Assembly: GCA_004335835.1 (NCBI GenBank)
Contig: RWJK01001560.1
Coordinates: 106,586-170,585, forward strand
Direction: 5' to 3'
DNA: 64,000 nucleotides
Source of the DNA: Scenedesmus sp. ARA3
Taxonomy: Eukaryota; Chlorophyta; Chlorophyceae; Sphaeropleales; Scenedesmaceae
Part shown: piece by piece, positions 1 to 10,190 of the stretch
Layout: each line of letters opens with the position of its first letter
Position numbering within the stretch: position 1 is the stretch's first letter
Notes under the pieces: model-generated
Told to the model about the DNA's origin: nothing
The model's database searches: none
What the model saw: the letters and a program-made list of their open reading frames with translations, nothing else
Position numbers and translations under genes: made by a program

Positions 1-310
1 CAGCACCTGGTGTCATTGCAGCACATCATCCTGTGGCGCACCCAGAGTACAAGCCACAACAACAGCAGCAGCAGCAGCAGCAGCAGCATGCTGCTCCTCT
101 CTCCTCAGGCCACCAGCAGTTGATGACCCCAGGCACCCACCTCTTCCCACCATCACCCAAGCAAGCGCCAGCATCACACACACTGCAGCTGCCGGCAGCA
201 GCAACTGCAGCAACAGCAGCAGCAGCAGCAGCAAGCATGCCTGCTTCGTTCAGCTCCATGCTCGATGCTGCAGCAGCCTCAGTGAACATCAGGCACACCG
301 CTGCACTTGC

Positions 311-345
<35 letters not shown>

Positions 346-827
346 TGATGCCAGCCAGTGACAGTGTCCTCTTTGTGACCCCAAAAGCCAAGCCACCCAG
401 CTACATGCTTGCCACGCCTGCTGCTGCACTGGCAACACCAGCTCAGCTCGCCAGCAGCACCAAAGCAGCAGCACCAGGCAGCTGCTTGACTAGCCCTGGC
501 TGGGGTGCAGCAGCAGCAGCAGCAGCAGCAGCGGGCGGCAGCCCTGCTTCGGTTAGTGCTGCAGGCCCAGCAGCAGAGGCAGCAGCAGCAGCAGGGGGCG
601 CTGCAGGTGACACTGGTGCGTCTGGCTTCCTCACTCCAGCCAGCAGGAGGCCGCCAGCTCGGCAGTTCCTGCCAAATGCAGGCTCCACTGGCGCGCACAG
701 CAGCAGCCTGATGAGCCCCTTCCAAGCAGCAGCTGTCAGCAGCGCTGCTGCTGCTGCTGCTGCCAGCTCAGCTGCTGAGCTGCCACCTGACAGCTTCATC
801 CAGACCCACACGGGCAGCCTTGCTGGC

Positions 828-859
<32 letters not shown>

Positions 860-2315
860 AGTGACAGGTTTCCTTGCTCCTGGAGCAGACGCCAGCTGGG
901 CAGCTGCACAGCCAACAGCAGCAGCAGCAGCAGCAGCAAGCTCTGTGCCCAGCTACGCCGCACTACCTCCACAGCCTCCAGCAGCAACGGAGCCACTGCA
1001 ACAGCAGCAGCAGCAGCAGCAGCAGCTGGGCAGGGCCCGCCGCGCGGCCTCTGTCATAGCTGGTGCCGGCGCGCGGCTTGTTGCTGCTGCCGTGAGTGCT
1101 GCGCAGCCCCAAGAGAAGGAGCTGCTGGCAGCAGCAGCGGCAGCAGCAGAGGCAGCAGCAGCAGTGGCAGGGCAGGGTGCTGCTGTGCCTGAGGCGCGTC
1201 TGCCCAGTGCTGTGGCTGCAGGCAGGGCAGGCAGTGACATCTTCAGTGGGGCTGAGCTGCTGCTGGGGCTGGCAGCAGCAGAGATGGAGCCTAACTCTGC
1301 AGCAGCAGCAGCAAGCGGCGCAGCTGCTGTGGCTCCTGCGAGTAATCGGCGGCGGCGCAAGAGGCAGGCAGCAGCAGCAGCAGCAGCAGGTGTGGGCGGT
1401 GCAGATGCTGCTGCACTTGAAATCAGTCATCAGATTCCGGCAATTTCACCTCCTGTTGGCGCTGAAGGTGCAGCAGCAGGCACTGCTGTTGATGCCCAGC
1501 AGGACAACATAGCAGCAGCTGCAGCGCTGTTGCCGGAGCACCTGCTGCCCTTCAGCAGCAGCGCAGACCCCCTGTGGCAGCCAGGGCAGCAGCACCAGCG
1601 CAAGCGGCGCAGCAGCGGCACCGGCGGCAGCGGCAGGGGCAGCAGGCGGCAGCAGCCGCTGAGTCCTGCAGCAGCAGGGGCACGCAAGCGGCTCGCATTC
1701 GCTGACCACCCTGGCTCAGTCATCACTGCTGCAGAGGAGGGCGCTGGGCAGGTGGATCAGCAGCAGCAGCAGCAGCAGCAGCAGCACGTTGTAGGGCTTC
1801 CAGGGGCAGCAACAGGAGCAGCAGCAGATGATGGCGCACCTGCTGAGTTTGGCATCAGCAGGCACAGCGTGCTGCACAGCGTGCAGCTGGATCCTGGGGC
1901 AGCAGCACCACCAACAGCAGCAGCAGCAGCACCCGGGCTGACTGACATGCTCATCCAGCCCAGGCAACTGGCTGCTGCTGCTGGCAGGGCACCTCGCAGC
2001 AGGCGCAGCTCAGCACGCGCGGCTGATGCTGCTGCCACTCCTCCTGCTGCTGCTGCTACTGCTGTGCCTGGCTTGCTGCCTGCATCCCTGTGGCCTGCTG
2101 TGGAGCTGCTGTGTGTGAAGCATGAAGCCTTCAGCCTGCCAGGTAGCATGCTGGACATGCGGCAGCAGCTGCTGCGGCAGCTGACAGCCAGCACAGAGCA
2201 GCAGCAGCAGCAGCAGCATGCAGCAGATGCTGGTGCTGCTGCAGTTGAGGCGCATGTGACAGCCAGCGCTAAGCAGCTGCAGCAGCAATTGCGAATGGAT
2301 GAAGATGAGGCAACC

Positions 2316-2349
<34 letters not shown>

Positions 2350-2695
2350 TAATGCGCAGGCAGCCTGGTGCCGCAGCCGCTGCTGGGCCTGCCTCAGCAG
2401 CTGTGCAGCATGCTGGGCCGGCCGCAGCTGCAGGGGTGGTTGCTGCTGCATTCCCCGCTGTTGCTGGTCTGAGGATCGCGAATGTACCAGCTCAGGAGCA
2501 GCAGCAGCAGCAGCAGGTGAGAGCAGCAGCAGAGCACCTGCCAGCCAGTCGCCTGCAAGTATCCGGCACAGCAGCCCCAGCGGCTGACCAGCACAACGCA
2601 GCAAAACCAGCAGCAGCAGCAGCAGCAGCTGGTGAGGGTTCTCCTGGCCCCGCTGCTCAGCTAGACGCAGCAGCACCTCCTGAATCACTCCAAAG

Positions 2696-2739
<44 letters not shown>

Positions 2740-4530
2740 TGCAGTTTCAGCCCTTTTTCATCGACCCTGACGCGCCTGATGTAGTGCGTGCCAGGCCCAA
2801 GCGCGCCGCTGCTCGCGACGCAGACAAGCGGCGCAAGCAGCTGGGGGCAGCAGTGCCAGCACTGCCGTCAGCTGGCAAAGCAACAGGCAGTAGTCAGGCT
2901 GGCAACGTCACAGCAGCAGCAGAAGCAGCAACAGCAGCAGCAGTGTCTGGATCTGAGCAGCAGGGGGCAGGCAGGAAGCGGGGAAGAACCACAGGGCCTG
3001 CAGGCAACCCACCACCACCAGCAGCAGCGGCGGCGCCGGTTCTGCATGGTAACAGCAGCAGGCGGACGCGGAGTGGCAGCCGCAGGGCTGCAGGCGTGCG
3101 GCGGCGCGACACAACAGGCAGCTCAGCGGCTGGCAGCAGCGGCCAGGCAGCAGCGAAGCGGCATAAGGCGGGCCCTGCTGCTGCCAGCAAGCGGCAGCAG
3201 CACCAGCAGCAGCAGCGGGGAGCTGGCAAGCGCCGCGCAGCGGCCAAGAAAGCTGGCAGTGAGGACAGGGACAAAGAAAATTCAGACTCGCAGCAGCAGA
3301 GCAGCGAGGGCAGCAGTGATGTGGAGAGTGATGATGAGGGCTTGCTCAGCAGCAGCAGCCCAGAAGTGTCCAACATGAGCGACAGCAGCAGCGAGTGGGC
3401 TGGCAGCGGCGACGATGGCAGCGACAGCGACAGTGACGCTGCTGCTGGCGGTGACAATGATAGTGAGGAAGACAGCGACTACGGCCAGGCAGCAGCAGCA
3501 GCAGCAACAGGCAAGCAGGGATCAAAACGCAAGCAGGGATCAAAACCAGCAGCAGCAGCAGCGCCGAGCAACAAGCGCAAGGCTGCCAATCAGCGCCAGG
3601 GCACACCAGCTGCTGCCGACAGCACAGCAGCAGCGGCTGCTGCCGCAGCCGCCAGCGGCGGCAGCAGCGGCAAGAGCTTGCCTGCTGCGGTGCGTGCAGC
3701 GCAGGGCGCAAACCCAAAGGGCGGCAGGCCGCTTGGCAGCGGCAACAGGGGCCAGATGGTGCCTCGCTACAAGGACCCTGGGGGCCAGCTCAAGTTTGGC
3801 TGCAGGTCCACGAGCTACACGGGGGTGTACCGCTGCAAGCGCAACACGGTGCGCTGGCGCACGCAGTTCAGCTACGGCGGCAAGGTGAGGGGCCAGGGGA
3901 TTGGTTGGGTTGGTGCCTGGACATGATGCTGGGGGTTGAGAGGCTCTGCTTGTGCTGTGAGCCTGCATGGCAGCGCAGTGCTGGCTGGAAATGCTGCGCT
4001 GGCAGGGGCAGCTTGGCGGAGGCTGCCACAACAACAAGGCCGCCACGCACCGCACAGCTGTAGATGTGTCCACCCTATCTGTAGATAGATGCAGCATGTC
4101 GTTGTTATGCAGTGTTGTAGCCGTCCAATGCTGGGCAACAACACTCTCGCCTCATCATATCAGTTTTCTGCCCTCTTTTCTGCGCCTGCAGGTGCTCAAT
4201 GTGGGCAGCTACAACACCGAGGCAGAGGCTGCGCAGGCCTGGAATGCAGCAGCCATCCACTTCAGGGGCCGCGCCACGCTGCTGAATGCAGTGCAGCCGC
4301 AGCTGCCTGAGGATGGAGGCGTGGCTGTGGCCACCAGCCTGCCGCAGCCGCCCTGGGGCTCTCAGCTGCTCAACAGCATGCCGGGAGAAGGGGAGGAGGA
4401 GGGAAAGGAGGGAGAGGAGGAGCGGCAGGAGAGGGAGGAGGATGCTGAGGCAGCAGCAGCTGGGGCGGCCAGTGCTGCACAGCAACAGCAGCAGCAGCAG
4501 CAGCAGCCGGCTGCAGGCGTTGATGGGTGA
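1..4530 (+). CDS. AP2-domain transcription regulator with long polyQ/polyA region, 5' end outside the window
   Basis: Two exons, 3-3884 and 4192-4530, are joined by a phase-0 intron (donor after AAG at 3884, acceptor CAG at 4191). The frame is open to the window edge, so the N-terminus is missing and at least 1406 residues are visible. Most of exon 1 is low complexity: about a dozen glutamine runs from CAG, many alanine runs from GCA, then basic RKR/KRKR patches (possible nuclear signals), and a Ser/Asp/Glu-rich acidic stretch around 3258-3482. The only recognisable fold is one AP2 DNA-binding domain split by the intron: YTGVYRCKRNTVRWRTQF ends exon 1 and VGSYNTEAEAAQAWNAAAIH opens exon 2, followed by FRGRATLLN. 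The YxGVyR, WRtq and AA-A-HFRG elements are the family hallmarks. A Glu/Arg-rich tail and a final polyQ follow. A nuclear DNA-binding role is inferred from the domain; target genes cannot be read from the sequence. Confidence 0.9.
312..344 (+). repeat. (CAG)11 tract, polyQ-coding
   Basis: Eleven uninterrupted CAG triplets in frame in the AP2 gene, giving 11 glutamines. It is one of roughly a dozen such tracts between 60 and 4504. Confidence 0.95.
2697..2738 (+). repeat. (CAG)14 tract, longest polyQ run of the AP2 gene
   Basis: Fourteen pure CAG triplets coding for glutamine. Pure runs of this length usually vary between strains, so length polymorphism is likely here. Confidence 0.95.
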
Positions 4531-5242
4531 AGTCAACCACCGCAGCGTCTGGTCACCTTGCGTCGGCAGTCACGGCAGTCACGGGGCTGCGGGGTGGGCA
4601 TATGGCCACTGGCAGCTGCTGCTGCAGCCGGCTGTCATAACGGGTTTTGAACAAGCTGTTACCTGGGTGGGGGCAGCGGCGCCGTGCAGGACCTGTTGGG
4701 GTCCTTGCATGGCACAATGCTGCGTGTGTTGGGATGTACAACAAGTTTGGAGTTTCTAGTGTGGAGCCTGAAGGCGCCGAAGCATGCTTGAGCAGAGTAG
4801 AGCACGCACGTGTCTGTTTGCACCCCGTCTGCAATTGGTTCAGGACTTTGGCAGCATGCTTGACCCCTCCCATCTGCATTGCACGAACATGCAGACTGCA
4901 AATGGACTGCAATGTCTGCTGGCAGCAGGCATGGAATCTCGAGTGGGTGGGCATTGATCTCTGTCTGAATTCCCTGCTCTCTTGAGGGCGAGCTGCAGTC
5001 TTCAGCTTCACATGTGTGATATGTGTTTGCACAAGTGTGTGCATGCGTGTGAGCAGCATATGTGCTCATCTCTTCTGAGTGGCTGTCGTGTTTCCTTCTT
5101 GTTTCCTCTAGCGCTCCATGTACAACAGTGATACCCTTGCAAAGTGTTGCAGGTGCACACTTGCACGCCTGCTCTGCACCATCTGGCCGTGTGCCAGCGA
5201 GGCATGGCATCATGACAAGCACGCCATGCATGCCATACATGG

Positions 5243-5290
5243 TGATCTCTTGATCTGCTTGATCTGCTTGATCTGCTTGATCTGCTTGAA
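5243..5290 (+). repeat. 9-bp minisatellite, unit TGATCTGCT, about five copies
   Basis: Four to five tandem nonamers with a slightly degenerate first copy (TGATCTCT), directly visible. No coding context. Confidence 0.9.
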
Positions 5291-6163
5291 TGGGCTTGCT
5301 TTGAGAGCTGCCGAACTTGCACTGCAGGATTTAAGGCTGTGCCATGGCAGGGTGCAGCGGTGTCACTGATCAATGGCTTAGCCAGACATGCCATGTTGAC
5401 AGTGTTTGAGGGGTGTTTGCCTTGTCGCCTGCTGATGTCTTTGAACACGCCTTGCATGCTGTCCTTTGTCATGCGTTGCTTGCAGCTTAATTGCTTCCTT
5501 GGTGCCTTCATGCATTTGAGTTGTTCTTGCACTGCATTGCACATTGATGTTGCGCTGCATTTTTGATCCACTTGAAGTCGCTCCTCATTTGCATGTTGCA
5601 CTGGTGCAGCTGCACCAAATGTTGGGGTTGCATAGAACGACCAGAGGAACAGGCTGTGGAAAGCGTCAGCTGTGCAGGGGCAGCAGCAGCAAGCTTGCCA
5701 GCAGTTTTCAGTGGCAAGGTTGCCAAGCATTTCTTGCAGTAGTTGCATGTTGCATTGATGTGCCATGCAGCATTGGGCAAAGCCATGCTGCGCCCTTTGC
5801 TGAGTGGGAGAAGCTTTTGTATTCTGCATTATTGATCCGCAGCAAGCCAGTCGGCAGCAATGCCCACCTTCTGCTGACTGTCCCCACAGCACGTGTGACT
5901 GTATTGAACCGGGAGCAATGCAAGCCACCATGGGTGGTCGCAAGTCGGGTGTCGTGTGCACCATACTGCACCAATTGGCAGCAGCATTGCGCGCATTTCC
6001 AACATCTTGAGTCAGCCTGGCAGGCCTGCTGGCCATCTGCTGTTGATGGCGCAAGCATTGTAACGATGTGTGTGTAGGTTTAATCCTGTGTGTTTGCAGT
6101 AAGTCCTGGTAGCTGAACTTTGATGTCATCAAGTCATTCGGCTGGGGTGGTAGCAGGGCTAGC

Positions 6164-6208
6164 GATGTGCGCAGAGCAGATGTGCGCAGAGCAGATGTGC
6201 GCAGAGCA
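6164..6208 (+). repeat. 15-bp minisatellite, three copies
   Basis: The unit GATGTGCGCAGAGCA is present three times without mismatch, in intergenic sequence. Confidence 0.93.
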
Positions 6209-6701
6209 GCTGCTGCTGTCGTGCTGCAGCACCAGCTGGTGACTAAACTGTCAACAAAGTAGCAGTTGGGAAGCGTGCACGTACGGTTACGTGCTTTCTG
6301 ATAGTGTAAGGGACATATCATGGCTGGTCAATTCATAGCTATGTGAAGCCTACAGGCTGATCAGCGGGCACTGTAGCACTGCATCCGGTTGACAGCAACA
6401 CCATCCGGCACCCGAAGTACCTTTTCAACATGATTCTGAGCTTGTTTTCGTGGCAGTCGAGGGGGTACCGTGGCCAGATTGTTGCTTTTCAGGCACCATG
6501 AGCTGGATCTTGACCGGCGATGTGTCAGTGCCACTTTCGTCTCGTCCGTCGCCCAGCTATGCTTATTTCTGGCGCATATTACAGACAGCACATTCGTAAA
6601 GCTACTATCACTAGCCTTAATCATCTTAGTGCTTCTAGTGTGTCTGTGCGACCAGCCTGACATCGGGCAAAGTCCAGCAAGCAGGTCCTGACAACGTCAC
6701 C

Positions 6702-9105
6702 ATGGCCTTCCGTGCTATTGCTCTGCTCTTTGCGGCCGTTTTCGTCGTTTGTGCGACGTCCGCGGCTGCACAGGCCACCCCCAACCATCGGGGCAAGTCC
6801 CCAAAGGGGACCGGCTGTGGCTTCAGACACATCGAGCTGTCTCTTCCCGTGAGTGCTGATACGTTTCTTCTCAACGCAGGGCGGTCGCTCAAGCAGCTGC
6901 TGCAGTAGCCCACCCGCCAGCTCATGAACTCAGCAAGATGCATGCTGGAGACGCAGGTCAGCTGACAGCATTGTTTATCATCGTTTTATATGCCAGTTTG
7001 TCTCTCACTGTTAATAATTGGAACGCAAGGCTGCCCCTTCGCACACCGTAGGAGGGTCGCACACAGCTTTCAAACGGCTCTGCCCTGCCACGGCAGGCAC
7101 GTAGCCCCGCTCGGTTGACTAAATCTCTCTTAAAATCAGCTTCTATTACTTGTGATGCATGAGCTCAGTCACCCAGTTTCACAGCACTGTCATCGACTCG
7201 GCCGTGACTGACCTCTCGGGTTACCCTGCCCTGCCTGCCTTGCAGTTCACCCCGATTGCTGCGGACCGCATCTTCCCCGCAACGCCAGCCATCAAGGATG
7301 CTCCCATCGCAACAAGCATCGTGCGCTCGTGAGTGCTTCCTGAAATGAGCAGCTGCCTGACACACTGCTGCTGCAGACTTGGCTTTTCTGGTTGCGCAGC
7401 GTGTGCTGGCACCTACATGCATCGCCACTCAATTTCACAAAGCAGCCTTATGTTGTCCTCAAAAAATGCATTGTTTTCCCTCACCTGCAAGCTGGCTGCC
7501 CACATGCCTGGTTAGTCAGGGACCTGCATGCTGTGTGGCATCCCAATAAATGGTCTTGACCTGCATGCTGTGCTACGACACACATTACTGCAATTGCCTG
7601 CCAGAGGGGTAATTTATCCCCTACAACAGCAGTACACCACAGGAGAGCCGAGTGCCCGGAGAACAACTTGTGAAAGAAGATGCCACTTTACGAAACCTGC
7701 AGTCAAAGCGTGCACAGCCCTCGTGCTGCTACTCATAATGACCACCTGGTGTCTGCCCCCGCTGTCTTGCTGGTGTGCAGCTTCTACCTGCGCCCAGAGG
7801 GCAAGCCAGACGGCTCCAACATCGCCATCGCCACCGTCAATGCCATCACCATGCAGCCTCCCACTGATGGCAACCAGCGTGTCGTCAACGCTGCTGTCAA
7901 TGCCAAGGTGGGTGAAAGAGAGCGTAGACACTTTCAACTTTTAAGGTGGGTGATGCTGCTGGCATGATGTGACAGCACATCCTCACCCTTGCTGCTGCTG
8001 CTGCTGCTGCTGTGGTTGTCATTTCGTTGCCTTAACTCGAATCACCGCCTGCTGCTGCCGCCGCCGCTGCCATCACCGCTGCAGTTCGCGTCCACAGCTG
8101 ACAGCCAGTACAACGGCTGGGTGACTGGCCAGGGCGTTCTGAACTACGACTTTGCTGGAGCGGTGAGTGGCACAGCAGGGCCTGGCGCTTGCCCTGCCGC
8201 CTGCTCGATGACAATGCTGTGGACCAGTCATTTGTGGCGTGTGTGCGACACACCTAGGTCACAGCACGACTTGCATAGGAGCCCTGTTGTGCTGCACGTT
8301 TTGAGGGACGCCTGCATCCCTTTCGCCGTGTGTTGCATTTCAGGCCTCTGTCCTGGATGCTGTCAACTAGCATGCATCCCGGATACAATGTGCAGCATAA
8401 AGGTGACCTGCGTTGTCGTTGCTGCTGTTGCATCAACGTCCTGTAGCCAGCACTGCTGTTTGGGCTTGTGCAGCAACTGCGCTGTGGCTGGCCTGAGCAA
8501 CTGTGACATCTGCTGCTGCTGCTGCTGCTGCTGTTGTTGTGGCGATGCAGGCCCCCGCTGTTTCATCTGACTACGCCATTACTGGCGGTTCAGGCGACGT
8601 GAGTGGCAGCCGCAGCTGTAATTCATGTGCTGACAAGCTGGGCTGCTGCACCACCTATTTACATCTGCGATTGCACCGTATGGATCACACACGCTAAACA
8701 TGCCAATCACACCATGGGCCACATGCATCTGCATGACAGCTTCACCACTGCTTATGCCATTGTTGATAGATTGTCATCAAGGAAAATGTTTTGTACCTTC
8801 TGGCAGCAGCTTCATATGTCATGCACCTCAAAAATGCCATCTGTGTCCAGTCTGCCTGTAGCTCTGTGTGTGCTGCATGCACTTTGGCATGCGCTTTCCT
8901 AGCTAAAGGGACGCTAACTGCTGCAGCCACAACATAACTCACCACCTCACACTGCACACGGGTGCTGCTGCTGCTACTACTGCTGCTGCTGCTGCTGCTG
9001 CAGTTCCTTGGAGCTATCGGCACCCTGACCTCCACCATCATTGGCACGCAGGGAGCCCTTGTGCTGAAGCTTGATGTGCCTATTAGGCAGTGCTTCAACG
9101 CCTAA
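6702..9105 (+). CDS. Small secreted protein, possible dirigent/allene-oxide-cyclase-like barrel
   Basis: Seven exons give a 233-residue protein: 6702-6848, 6909-6956, 7177-7328, 7781-7907, 8085-8162, 8551-8598, 9004-9105. All phases agree and the ATG sits in a good CACCATGG context. The 48-bp exon 2 is the least certain; it is supported by AG/GT borders and frame. The protein opens with a clear signal peptide, MAFRAIALLFAAVFVVCATS, with predicted cleavage near residue 25, so it should enter the secretory pathway. The mature part has alternating small hydrophobic and polar residues typical of beta strands and ends YAITGGSGDFLGAIGTLTST then VLKLDVPIRQCFNA. The TGGSGDFxGAxG pattern recalls dirigent and allene-oxide-cyclase barrels, but this is a motif resemblance only. 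Two cysteines near the ends (GCGF, RQCF) could pair. Function is not known. Confidence 0.72.
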
Positions 9106-9306
9106 GCACCGGCACGCGTCTTCATGCAACTGGTTGTACGCCTGTACACGTTGCTAGGTGCCGAACCTCAGCGCACTCAAGCACAGAGCTGCAGTGCAAA
9201 ACGTTTTTGCAGCGGGTCCACCTTCCACCACTGCCAAGGGGGCTCCCACATGATTTACGCAGCATTGATGAAGAGGCACCACAAGTGTGGGATGGCAAGA
9301 AGCGCA

Positions 9307-9435
9307 TGTTTTGGGTGAAGTACGGATGGTGAATGAAGTACGGATGGTGGGATGAAGTACAGTTGGTGGGTGAAGTACAACTGGTGTGTGGAATACAGAT
9401 GGTGCATGGAGTGCGCTTGGTGGGTGCAGTACATT
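9307..9435 (+). repeat. Degenerate minisatellite, about seven units of 17-19 bp
   Basis: Units follow the pattern GTGAAGTACGGATGGTG with frequent substitutions (TGAAGTACAGTTGGTGGG, GGAATACAGATGGTGCAT and so on). The decay suggests an old array. Confidence 0.85.
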
Positions 9436-9616
9436 TGGGTGTTCCTTGACAAAGGTTAATAATTGCAGAAAACATTCATGGGGACGGCAGTGCTGTCGGC
9501 CTTGGGATGGTGAGGCTCAACTGACATCGCATACACAACATGTTGCCTGTACAGGCGCCTGTGTGGTCTGTTCTGCACGTGGGGCATGGGTCTGCTGGCA
9601 GCTGCAGCAGCGGCGG

Positions 9617-9960
9617 ACTTGGCACAAGAGTTCACGGCGGATGGTTATAACGGTTATGACACACAGCTCGTTTTGAGACCTTCACACAAACGCATGTTGG
9701 GGCATGACATGAGCATTGCGCTGGCACAGCCGGGACATGCCAGCTGCATGTTGGCAATGCTTCTTGAGTATAGGCCCGGCAGTTTGTTACTTGGCACAAG
9801 AGTTCACGGCGGATGGTTATAACGGTTATGACACACAGCTCGTTTTGAGATCTTCACACAAACGCATGTTGGGGCATGACATGAGCATTGCGCTGGCACA
9901 GCCGGGACATGCCAGCTGCATGTTGGCAATGCTTCTTGAGTATAGGCCCGGCAGTTTGTT
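9617..9960 (+). repeat. 172-bp tandem duplication
   Basis: The segment beginning ACTTGGCACAAGAGTTC at 9617 is repeated from 9789 with a period of 172 bases. I see one substitution (GAGACC versus GAGATC), so the duplication is recent or homogenised. The unit carries no recognisable gene. Confidence 0.95.
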
Positions 9961-10081
9961 GTACCTCCTACTACTGCACTGGTTTGACTAGTTCAAGAAC
10001 TGACCTGCAGCCTGCGCTGCGCTTGCACGTCTGAGAGCATACACTGTCAGGCTCTGTGGCAGAAGGGGGCTGCACGGTCGC

Positions 10082-10115
10082 CCTAACGCAGGCAGTTTAT
10101 AAACTGCCTGTTAGG
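10082..10115. repeat. 34-bp near-perfect palindrome
   Basis: AGGCAGTTTATAAACTGCCT is a perfect 20-base palindrome flanked by CCTAAC on the left (with a 2-base bulge) and GTTAGG on the right. It could be a mobile-element end or a cruciform-forming site; no coding context. Confidence 0.85.
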
Positions 10116-10172
10116 TATGACGGGTCTTGGCCGCACTGTGTGTGTGGCATACCCTGACCAAACAGTGCACTG

Positions 10173-10190
10173 GTGCCACGTGGCACGGTG
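10173..10190. repeat. 18-bp element with perfect 14-bp palindrome, copy A
   Basis: GTGCCACGTGGCACGGTG, containing the palindrome GTGCCACGTGGCAC (a CACGTG G-box core), is identical to the copy at 62842-62859. Confidence 0.8.

Larger units (their letters stand above)
4531..6701. other. Intergenic, 2.2 kb
   Basis: No supported gene. The left part is probably the 3' UTR of the AP2 gene. Two short minisatellites lie here (5243-5290 and 6164-6208). The last 300 bases before the secreted-protein gene are less GC-rich than the surroundings, as expected of a promoter and 5' UTR, but I recognise no defined element. Confidence 0.6.

Noticed and set aside
26..3457. Long minus-strand ORFs rich in Leu, Cys or Ala opposite the AP2 gene
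   Set aside because: They are reverse readings of CAG/GCA repeats (CTG/TGC) without start context, introns or any protein family resemblance.
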